From contig OX465115.1 in the NCBI GenBank assembly GCA_949987565.1, positions 10,155,055 through 10,219,054 on the forward strand: a DNA stretch of 64,000 nucleotides, given 5' to 3'. The position numbers were made by a program, and so were the translations under genes. Of the stretch, positions 54,955 through 64,000 are shown one piece after another. Within the stretch, counting starts at the first letter, position 1. The number at the start of each line of letters is the position of its first letter. Below the pieces are notes generated by a model. It was given only the letters and a program-made list of their open reading frames with translations, did not search any database and was not told where the DNA came from. The stretch is from Luidia sarsii. Its lineage: Eukaryota; Echinodermata; Asteroidea; Paxillosida; Luidiidae.

Positions 54955-57900
54955 TTACTTGCATGTGTAGCATCCCAACAATTCAAAGCGCATACTGCAG
55001 TGGGATATCCACTCGATGGGTAGGATGCGTAAGAATCGGGTGCGCAAGGCCTTGAATCTGTTTAACACCATGCTGTTTCTCTCGACGTTACCAGGAAACT
55101 ATATAAGGAAGAAAAATAGCAAGCAAATATAAGAATTAGACGTAAAAGTACATTGACATGATATTAATGCAATGTGAATAAGAGGAAGTCATATGGATTT
55201 CCCAATATAGGCTTCCCAAAGGTGTTTCTTCTGGTGGAACCCATTCAGCACAGTTGTCAGGTGAAGTTACGTCAGATATCATATTTTAGCTGTTCTATTA
55301 AAAAAAACGTTTGTTTTGGTTGTTTTCATGTTTGTTTTCATTTGTTTTCCCCTTATTTAGCCAAATCGTCGATGTTCCCAATTTTGGTAGCTTACTTTAT
55401 CCAATCGACTTCAAACTTGGCAAGGACTTAGCAGACCAGACCAAAATAGTGCTAGATGAAAATAATTTGAAATTATGACATCATCTGTTGTAAAGTTGCT
55501 ATACTATATGTATAATATATATATTTATAATACAATATTTATTGCCTTTGATAAAGGTCCTGCTAAGATCGAAACGTAAGGTCCACTATTTTTTTATTTA
55601 TAACTTATAGACCTCTTGCATTCAGACATGTTTACCTACGTTGTTTTGACAAATACATAAGTTGCTATACTATATGTATAATATATATATTTATAATACA
55701 ATATTTATTGCCTTTGATAAAGGTCCTGCTAAGATCGAAACGTAAGGTCCACTATTTTTTTATTTATAACTTATAGACCTCTTGCATTCAGACATGTTTA
55801 CCTACGTTGTTTTGACAAATATTTACATTTCATTGACCTCGGACTCGGTACTATCTCTGACAACTACCGTGAGATGATACAAATGTTCAAAATTGATGAC
55901 GTCCTTAGGTGTTGTTACGCCATGCTGAAGACCTATCTCCTGACATGAAAGTTTGATTTGGCACAATTTTGTTATGGCCCTTTATCTGCATGGAAAATAC
56001 ATTAAGACTCCCTATGACGTCGTCACACTTTTCTATGCGTCACATTAAATAATTATGGGGTTTTAGATATCTCTATCTCTAAGCGCTTGTAAGTACTTAA
56101 AAATTATGTGTACACAATGATGCAATGTTATGATGACGTCACTAGTTCCCATGGTGAGTTAAACATAGGTTTTGTTATTTCATATGTTAACATTTACAAA
56201 ATAATTAGTAAAAGTTTAGGTTTTTTAAAGAAAAGTACGTGATTTAGACCGAAACTGAAGGGATGTCATATGACGTCATCACGTCGCTTTAATATTTGCA
56301 TTTTTCCCGTAGGTTTTGAACACGTGTTCTGTAAAAACTAATTTTTTGAACGTTTTGCCAAAGATAACTGCATAAAGAAAAAACTAACCTTCCGTATGTG
56401 CACAAAAACATTTGTAGCTAATTTTAACATCGGTATTAAATTTAAACTCATTTATACCAAACAATTCTATTTAGATATCATAAATATTGCAGTGCAAACC
56501 AGTCTATTATTCAGTTTTTATTGAAGTCGGACTTTGAAATGATTGATTAAGCGACATGTTTCTTTAGTGAAATGTGTAATCTCGTTAGACTGTTTAAGAT
56601 TATCAACTAAAGTAGTCCAACAACATCACGTACCACTGTAGCATTTCCACTGGCGTTGGTAACTTTAGCCCAGTTCTGCCCATCACTGCTGTAAGCTGCT
56701 TGGTACTTGGTCACTCGCTGCTCACCGAAGCCATCTTCCCCTCGTCCTTGAGTGATGATACCAGTGATGTAGACCGGCACATGGAATTCAACCTGAATCA
56801 ACGGGTTAGAGTCATGACGACCACTACACCATGCAGCAGCGCGACCTGCAGTGTTCGTAGAATACACAAGTCGGCATTGCCTTTCACCCACTGTGCCATA
56901 TCAAGTCCAAAATACGAAATCAAATCTTACCAGAAAAAAATGCTTTTGTTCTGAGCAATGTAAATGTGCTGTTTTTGCAGCATGTAGGAAGTTTTCATTT
57001 ATTTCAGTAAAAAACATATTTTGTCATTGTAGACATGGGGGAGATTATTAGCGATTGGTATATGCACAAGCCCAAATAACGTGCCTGCGATCAGTTTTAC
57101 CAAGTCAAAAACGAACAGGCAAGAAGACAAAGCAATTCAAACGAGAGGATTTGGTTAGTTTGTTTATTTAGACTAAAAGATGGCAGTAATTTTGCACGCA
57201 AAGTACTTCAAAGTAATTAGTATTTTTGCTCTACAGCACTGCAAAGTACCCGACCATTAACTTACAGTAATATTGCTTGTATGTAAACGTTTACATAACA
57301 TCCTATTACTGCTTGCAACCTTAATAAATCATCGCCTGTCGCGTTAAATTAATATCGTTTTAAATTGCACAAATTAGCTTGGAAGTTAGCACATTAACTA
57401 TGTTTGGTAAATGGCGTGACATAATATTGTTCAATATGAGAACAACGTAATAGTACTTGATAAGACACTCGCCGCAGAGAGTTCGATCTCAGCCATATAA
57501 TCATATGTGGAATTCCGACAAATTCGTTATTTCTCACCAAATTAAGGTTAAATGGTTCAAAATGCAGGCCGGGGAGCCGATTCGGTCCGCTCACCTTCGG
57601 TATTCAGCCGTGCCCTCGATGTTCCATGGTTTATTCTGCTGTTATAGTACGATGAAGCAGTGATGCTGTCATTCGGAATGCGACCATCCTCCATACCAAG
57701 AGGCCTCTCCTTCGGACACACATACGCACCTGTTATGTAAACCTACATATTATCAGATTGTCCAATTCTAGCTCAAATTCTAGCTCAAACTCTAGCTCAA
57801 ACTGTAGCTCAAATTCTAGCTCAAATTCTAGCTCAAATTCTAGCTCAAATTCTAGCTCAAATTCTAGCTCAATTGCACAAGTAGTGAATTCCAATGGACT

Positions 57901-59351
57901 GGTTGACCTACATTAGGCTATGTTTAGTTCTTATGGAGATCATTAACACTTGAGTCCCAGTGCCTTTTCTATTTGGGGGGCAAGCAAAGATCCAAGCTCA
58001 TGGTCTGTCAACCAATCAGATGCTGGTATGTTGACCCACACTATGCTATGAAAAGTCCTACGGAGAATTTTAACACATGAAATCCCATTGGCAATTTTGT
58101 GTCAAACTATGATCCAAACATAAGTCTGTTGACCAATCAGATCCTGGTTTCTTGTCCAATCGGGTCTCAGGGGTAGTGGGCTCTGATTGGCTCTTTTTAT
58201 AGCCAATGGGAGGATGGTTTCAGCTCGTCCAATCAGCATATCACTTTGTTTGTTTTATGCTGTTACTGATTAGAGGATTTGTCTCACTTATTCTCACTTA
58301 TTCGTTTCACTTATCTATGTGAGCTGCGTGTTTTCTTAATTACTCACCTCCATCCCTAACTTCTGCTAATTTGGGCAGGTTTGGGAGGGAAATTTGTCAG
58401 ACATAGGATCAAATATGTTGGTTTATCATGAAGGCCGTTTTGTTTACGTAAATAAGACTAATTTTACTTTTAGGTATTTGGCGCCCTGTGATGTTTACCA
58501 GGGGTCATTTCGACCGTATGTATAAGCGGCGGGCCTTACTATTTTATTGTGTAACAAATTGTATGCATTCGTTATATGTTGGTATGGTTTGAACCAATGT
58601 CTTTATACACACGCTACGTGGGTAGTTAATTTTTGTGTACAATTTACATGTAGGCCTACATGGCTGGGTTTGGTTTGTTCAGCATTTTCATGTGTTTGAC
58701 ATGAAAATTCAGGTTTGTATTTGGATGTTTCAAATGGGTCTGGCTTGCCCAACCTATTGAATTGGGTCTGGTGTGCACTTTCATTTGTTTCTGGTGTGCC
58801 CAACTTTCAATTGGGTCTGGTGTGCCCAACTTTCAATTGGGCCTGGTGTGCCCAACACTCAAATGGGTCTGGTGTGCCCAACACTCAAATGGGTCTGGTG
58901 CACCCAACTTTCAATTGGGTCTGATGTGCCCTAGGGGTTTGGTGTGGCCCATTTACTTTTATTTTGTTATTTGCAGGTTTGCCCTGAATACAATGTATTG
59001 GTATCCGGTATAAAATGTTTCTGGCTGAATAAAAATCAACTCACGCTGTGGCATTTTGGTACAAATCAAAATAATACTGTTGTGTGTGTCATTTAATTTT
59101 ATAGTTTAAGAATAAATGTCTATTGTGTTATTTTGCGCATCTCACATATCTTTTGCCATATATACATATATACATATATTTTTTTCACATAGAGAAAGCA
59201 CAGACAACCAATGGACATACTCAAGAGGACCTACCAGGACTTATCTTACGTATCTCCCGTGCAGCTGTTTGCATCCAGTGTTCCTCGGCAACTGGCTTAG
59301 GAGGCGGACCGAAGTAAAAAGTCTTTGGTTTGCTTTCATGAGCTTTGTTAG
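54955..59351 (-). CDS. Gene 5: discoidin (F5/8 type C) protein, 5' exon not found
   Basis: Four exons: 59,235-59,351, 57,595-57,729, 56,634-56,845 and 54,955-55,098, with the same lengths and phases as gene 1. Exon 2 has lost both module Cys residues (TFYFGPPP and RKISPG), yet keeps EHWMQTAAREIRK. The F5/8C domain starts at YVCPKERPLG and ends MRFELLGC, then YTCK. Its WIQVEF block has become LIQVEF (Trp to Leu), and it has SGRHDSN in the loop before it. No signal exon like those of genes 1, 2 or 4 was found up to 64 kb. It may lie beyond the window, have been displaced by the repeats at 60-63 kb, or have been lost. Frames are otherwise open and splice borders intact. Confidence 0.82.
55495..55826. 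repeat. 166-bp tandem duplication containing Penelope-like core
   Basis: Two nearly identical units (GTTGCTATACTATATG ... TTGTTTTGACAAAT). Each has CCTTTGATAAAGGTCCTGC and TAAGATCGAAACGTAAGG, a variant of the family I stem-GAAA core. They lie in the last intron of gene 5. Confidence 0.88.
57765..57872. repeat. 12-bp minisatellite, about 9 copies
   Basis: CAAATTCTAGCT units lie just upstream of exon 3 of gene 5, the same unit and same intron as the array in gene 1 at 15,279-15,509. Confidence 0.88.
57900..58165. repeat. ~125-bp direct duplication, diverged
   Basis: Two successive segments share CTATG, GGAGA-TTTAACAC, GATCCAA and GTTGACCAATCAGATGCTGG / GTTGACCAATCAGATCCTGG words. Confidence 0.6.
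58735..58935. repeat. 26-bp minisatellite
   Basis: About seven units of CTGGTGTGCCCAACTTTCAA plus TTGGGT. The overlapping frames through it (GVPNFQLGL and similar) are repeat artefacts. Confidence 0.9.
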
Positions 59352-59647
59352 CTGCAAATAAGTATATATCCATTATCAAAACATTAACATTTTTCGAATT
59401 TACGTCTTCCCAATGGTACTTCTAGAATCTGAAAACTTCTCAACTGACGCCGCAAAATTGCTATCGATAATTGGAAAAGCAGCATATACTTGTGTGATCC
59501 CCGAGCTGCCGTAGACAGGTTTAACACAATTAGTTGTTTTGCAGCAGAATGGAAACTGATATTTGACCCCTGGAGATATACGGCAGTTAATGGTTGAATT
59601 GCTTCTGACTGGCACCCCAAACAACTGGTACGTCAGTCAAGAGATCT

Positions 59648-59663
59648 CGGGTTTAAGTCCCGG
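59648..59663. repeat. tRNA T-arm-like word upstream of gene 5 exon 2
   Basis: GGGTTTAAGTCCCGG can form a T-arm (CGGG/CCCG). It occupies the same place relative to exon 2 as the word at 26,288 in gene 2, and may be a shared SINE remnant. Confidence 0.3.
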
Positions 59664-60233
59664 TCCAGTGAAATTTGTTTTTGCCAGTTGCTCCAATTTT
59701 TAAAAAGTTCCCAGACAGTTTTTCCTTGGTTTAAATGACTCCATAATTTTCCTGATAAAAGGCCCCGACGAACATTCAACTAACGAGGGATAGATGCAGG
59801 TGTCCCATAAAATATATTAAATGGGACAACATTGATAGAACTCTATAAATCCCACTTTCTATATTCACTGTAAAATTAACTTACGCTTGACATTTTGTGT
59901 TATTATACATGTCTTGTTCATAAAACAACCTTACTTGATAAGGTCAATGTCATAATTTCACAATCCATATACCAAAACAATTATCGCATCATTCTGAATA
60001 AGTTGTGAACACGTTTTGACCAAAACGGTATCATATTTCCTATGTAAGCAAACATACAAATACATTTTCAAAAGTTGTTTATGATTACGTCGTCTTGATG
60101 AAAGTGTGATTTTGTAGTGAAACATTATGCTGAAAAAAAATCAACATTCGAAAAATGCTGATGCCGAATGACGCAATTAAAAAACTATTTTTAGGAATGA
60201 CTAACAATTTATTACAATGATATTCAAAAATGT

Positions 60234-60770
60234 TGCAAACTGCTTATTGACTAAAATTACAAAAAATGTAAATCTTAAAATTTAGTGGGCCTGACGTTTC
60301 GATCCTAGCAGGACCTTTATCAAAGGCAGAGTGACAAGGACAACACAGATATATGTTCACGAAGGAAGGGGGAAAAGAGTGAATAGGACACGGATGAGAA
60401 ACAAAGGACAAAGAGTAAAGCTGGTAGGGTGAGATCAAAGGGAAGGGCAAGGATTAGGGCAAGTAGTGAGAAGAGGGGGAAAGATCAAAGAGAGAGAGAG
60501 TGTGAGAGTGTAATTAAGTGTGAAGGAGTGAACACAAAAGAAGAATTATTAGAAAGCAGCATGGTGTTAGTCATTACCCTCCTGGATGTCGAGACCATGT
60601 GGTTGAATTGTCCGAAGACGCTTCATCCACATTTTCTCAGGGATTAGACGGACAGCATCACTACGGTGACCAAGTGATTCTGTGCCCAGTACACTCATAT
60701 CTGATATCGAATGATCAGGGAGATTGAAGTGATACCCAACAGGGGTGTCCATTTTACCGGTTTGGATCAC
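60234..60770 (-). mobile_element. Penelope-like element 3' part (longest pol C-terminus)
   Basis: Read on the minus strand from 60,770: KTPV-like KMDTPVGYHFNLPDHSISDM, EKMWMKRLRTIQPHGLDIQE, stop. This is the extreme C-terminus of a Penelope pol, beyond the GIY-YIG region. The 3' UTR follows, then GGTCCTGCTAGGATCGAAAC at 60,298-60,317 and the tip GTTGCAAACTGC at 60,234. It is the most complete 3' end of the family in the window. Confidence 0.78.
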
Positions 60771-60774
60771 GTGA

Positions 60775-61020
60775 TCAACTGTTCACTCCTTCACACTTCT
60801 CTCTTGGATCTTTCCCCCTCTTCTCACTAAACCCTACTCTACTCTTTGCCCTTCCCTTTGATCTCACCCTACCAGCTTTACTCTTTCACCTTTGTTTCTC
60901 ATCGTGTCCTATTCACTCTCTTCCCCCTTCCTTCGTGTACATGTATCTGTGTTGTCCTTGTCACTCTGCCTTTGAGAAAGGTCCTGCTAGGTTCGAAACG
61001 TCAGGCCCACTAAATTTATT
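60775..61020 (+). mobile_element. Penelope-like element 3' UTR, head-to-head copy
   Basis: The plus-strand 3' UTR and core (CCTTTGAGAAAGGTCCTGC, TAGGTTCGAAACGTCAGG) are inverted relative to the adjacent copy, so the pair makes a large interrupted palindrome. The word GATCACGTGATCAACTG at the join also occurs in the pol at about 34,590 (minus). Confidence 0.72.
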
Positions 61021-61141
61021 ACAATGCTATAACTCTATGTGAACTGGGCTATATCACTCAATTGATATACTCGGGGACCAGATCAACTCGTATGGCATCC
61101 GTTTGTACCGAGAGAGGACGGTGTAGCGCTACTTGGTTGAG

Positions 61142-63309
61142 TTACAGCTTATAAAATGGATGTGGGAGTCCCACTCTGGAGTGGCAGTCTCTAGAGCACT
61201 TCTTACAGATGTAGGAGGTTGGTGCTAAATCGGATCCTGAGGCAGATGCTGCCCTTGCTTTCCCCCTAGCTCTCTTGACAGCAAGTTGAACAATCCATGA
61301 AGTTTCTGTACTCTTGACACCTTCGTTAACAGTAGCTCTCCACAGTCTTCCAATTGGGCGAGACCCACCAGACTCCGTACAATGTATTTTGGGATGCGCC
61401 CTGGATTCATACGGCGTACATGCCCTAACCACCTGAGACGCCTATGACTAAGCAGCGAGAATATGCTGAGAATGCCGGCACGCTGGAGGACCTCTGTGTT
61501 TGTCACTCTGTCCTGCCACTTAATGTGCAGGAGACGTCTGAGGCAACGGACATGGCAGATGTTTAGCCGTTTCTCCTGACCAGGGTACATTGTCCAGGAC
61601 TCGCTTCCGTACTGGAGAATGTCAGGACGCATGCCCGATAGACACAGAGCCTGGTATTTTCAGTCAGCTGGCTGTTGTTTCATACACGTTTGTTGAGCTT
61701 AGACATGACTGCGGCAGATTTCCCTATCCAGGTGCTTATCTCCTTGTCAAGGGAGCAGGGGGCTGGAGATGGTCGACCTGAGATAGGTGAAAGAGTTCAC
61801 CACTTTGAGAAGAGTGCAGCCGATAGAGATATCCGGGGGATTGTCGGTGTCTTGAGGCAGAATTTCTGTCTTTTTCATGCTAATGTTTAGTCCAAACTCC
61901 GTGCATGCACAGGAGAGACGACTTACCCGATCCTGTTGACCGCCTTTTGTGTGACAGGTCAGTGCAGCATCGTCGGCATACAGCATCTCACGGATGAGGA
62001 CCTCCCTGACCTTAGTTTTGCCACGCAGTCGGGCGATGTTGAAGAGTTTCCCGTCTGGTCTGGTATGGATGTGTATGCCTTCTGTACCATCGTCAAAGGC
62101 ATACTGGAGAAGCATGGAGAAGAAGATCCCGAAGAGTGTCGGTGCAAGGACGCAGCCTTGCTTCACGCCGCTGCTCACAGGGAAGGCGTCAGATGTTCCG
62201 CCATTGTAGCACACTGTGCTGTGCATATCCCCATGGAAGGAAATGATCATCTGAAGCAGTCTTGTTGGGAACCCTATCTTCTGAAGAAGGCTGAACAGAC
62301 CACTTCTGCTAGCCAAGTCAAAGGCTTTTGTTACGTCTACGAAGGCGATGTATAGTGACCTAAGTTGCTCTCGACACTTCTCCTGCGGCTGGTGGTGAGA
62401 AGATCATGTCCACGGTAGAGCGAACTGCCCTGAAGCCGCATTGCGACTCGGGGTACACACGGTTAGCGAGACTCTGAAGGCGTGCCAAGAAGACGTGGGC
62501 AAATACGTTCCCTACAATACTGTGGAAGGTTATGCCTCGGTAGTGTCACATTAGCTACGGTCTCCTTTGATCCTGTAGATGGTGACAATGTTGGCATCAC
62601 GAATGTCTCTGGGGACATGACCATTCTCCAAGCATAGGCATAGGAGCTCCCGGAGGTGCACCAGTGGTGCTGGCTTTCCACACTTCAGGACTTCTGGCGG
62701 AATGCCATCTTTTCCAGAAGCTTTCCCAAGGGAGAGACCGTTGATGGCTTTATTGAGCTCAGTCGTCGTTGGCAGTTCATCTAGTTCCTCCATGACTGAC
62801 AGACTGGGTAAGGCGTCCATGGCGGCGGCTGTTACCACGTTCCGGGTTGCGTATAGCTCTAGGTAGTGTTCCACACAGCGTTGGAGCTGGCTACTCTTGT
62901 CTGTGATGATCTCACCTGTCTTGGACGTCAATGGTGTGGCCTTGGTTGTGGAGGGACCGGTAGCTACTTTGATGCCGTCGTACATGCTACTTACATTACC
63001 ACTGTCTGAGGCTGCTTGGATGCTGTTGCACAGGCTCAGCCAATAGTAGTTTGCACAGCGGCGTGCTGTTAGCTGGGCCTTGTGTACTGGGTGAGGGATT
63101 CTGCTTGTAGGCCAGTAGGGCTTTCCTCTTGGTTTCAGTGACTGCCTGCATCTGTTCCCAGTGAGCTTCATACCAGTCGCGGAGGGCAGGGTATGATACC
63201 CGTTCAGGCGGCAGAGGCCTGCCCGCTGCCCATTTACAGAGATGAAAAGGAAAGTAAAGTCAGAACCCCAAGCCTGCACCCGTACCGGATCTGTGTGTAT
63301 GTACCCCAA
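61142..63309 (-). mobile_element. LINE (non-LTR retrotransposon), 5'-truncated and frameshifted
   Basis: Minus-strand frames in order. 63,309-62,551 holds the RT entry (KASGKDGIPPEVLK, CLENGHVPRDIRDANIVTIY). The frame then shifts, and 62,500-62,320 contains FHSIVGNVFAHVFLARLQ. 62,316-61,747 holds the palm (SGVKQGCVLAPTLFGIFFSM) and the catalytic MLYADDAALT. 61,632-61,225 holds QYGSESWTMY, MRCL-like RCLRRLLHIKWQDRVTN and HRRLRWLGHVRRM. 61,240-61,142 reads CKKCSRDCHSRVGL, a C-terminal Cys/His motif. No endonuclease domain is found, consistent with 5' truncation. Clade not assigned. At least two frameshifts and stops. Confidence 0.88.
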
Positions 63310-64000
63310 ATCAACATCATTGATGTTATGACCAATCCAGGGGGTAGGCGCCTTTAAACCTAACTACGAGGAGGGGTGAACGTGACCTAGGAGGCACGGA
63401 GTTCGTTGGCGAGTGAAAGGAAGATCAAGATAAAGGTGGTTGAGAGGATAGATAGAGGATAGGTAGCTAGGAGGTAGAGGGAGCTTAACCCCTCACTCTG
63501 GTGAAGAACTAGCCCACAACCACACCACCAGGGGACAAGATCAACTTGAGTATATATTATACTATATTATATTATTATACTCTAATCAGATTGCAGTGAT
63601 TCAAATCAGATATGCATTTTTCAATCATCAGGTAATTAACCATTCCTGGTGAGTAATTTATTCTTTTTTCAATATTTTCATAATTTCATAAGTAAAACAT
63701 TATAACAAATACGAGAAAATTTATACCCAAAAATATTCAGTTCTGATGTGATTGTATACATGTAAGTACAGCCCAAACACATTTTCCCCGTCACAACTAA
63801 AAGCGGTTACGTTTCCATTTGGTATTGATTATTAATTTAATTGCTATTTTTTGTGATGTATGTTTTTAGGGAGAAATGTTATCACGCGTCACGCTATGTA
63901 TCGTTGCTGTACATTCTTGATTTGAAAGTCCAATTAGTTTCTCTCAGAATCATACAGATGCATAAAGTCATTGCAAAATCTACTTAGAGCATGATTCAAA
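63310..64000. other. No gene recognised
   Basis: The first 200 bp may still be LINE. An AT-rich stretch (TATATTATACTATATTA) at about 63,550 and AT-rich DNA follow, with nothing else supportable. No signal-peptide exon for gene 5 was found here. Confidence 0.35.

Noticed and set aside
58715..59013. Overlapping frames with GVPNFQLGL repeats
   Set aside because: 26-bp minisatellite; several frames open at once.
61936..62355. 139-codon plus frame opposite the LINE
   Set aside because: Antisense shadow of the RT palm with the YADD motif.
59352..64000. Signal-peptide exon for gene 5
   Set aside because: No ATG-led hydrophobic stretch ending in a phase-1 GT donor resembling those of genes 1, 2 or 4 could be found on the minus strand.

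Overview
The window is animal nuclear DNA: AT-rich, intron-rich, and packed with many kinds of mobile element. The transposon mix is BEL/Pao, Penelope-like, LINE and a THAP-bearing TTAA-flanked DNA transposon. The expanded family of small secreted discoidin (F5/8 type C) proteins fits a marine invertebrate, most likely a deuterostome such as an echinoderm. The phylum is my inference; nothing in the window proves it.

The host gene content is a cluster of paralogues that each encode a secreted protein of about 218-229 residues. Each has a signal-peptide exon, a 39-residue exon that I cannot assign to any family, and one complete F5/8 type C (discoidin) domain split over three exons. Four genes are recognisable: gene 1 (12,442-16,223, minus), gene 2 (20,997-27,003, minus), gene 4 (37,823-46,229, plus) and gene 5 (54,955-59,351, minus, first exon not found). 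A lone broken copy of the third exon type lies at 29,565-29,776, and half a copy lies inside an intron of gene 1 near 13.9 kb. Exon lengths are almost invariant (82 or 49, 117, 135, 212, 144 or 141 nt), and so are the phases. Genes 1 and 4 share a 177-bp upstream block with a TATA-like box and paired ACGTCA-type sites. Genes 2 and 5 share about 2.4 kb of 3' flank.

Layout: 1.25-6.9 kb is a scrambled BEL/Pao LTR retrotransposon. 8.8-10.5 kb is a tandem pair of a dispersed repeat ending in two perfect hairpins. 12.4-16.6 kb is gene 1 with its promoter. 18.5-27.0 kb is gene 2 with its 3' flank, and a Kolobok-like 2.46-kb transposon sits in its second intron. 28.4-36.1 kb is repeat-rich: Penelope-like pieces, satellites and a decayed Penelope pol. 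37.5-46.2 kb is gene 4. 45.3-50.7 kb holds short inverted-repeat elements, a histone H4 fragment and a microsatellite. 51.8-59.4 kb is gene 5 with its flank. 60.2-63.3 kb is Penelope 3' ends and a LINE.

The discoidin proteins probably act outside the cell as lectin- or lipid-binding recognition proteins. Differences between paralogues concentrate where the ligand-binding loops of factor V/VIII C domains lie, which suggests diversified binding. Penelope 3' ends recur more than ten times. Several carry a hammerhead-ribozyme-like core, and their inverted pairs form large palindromes.
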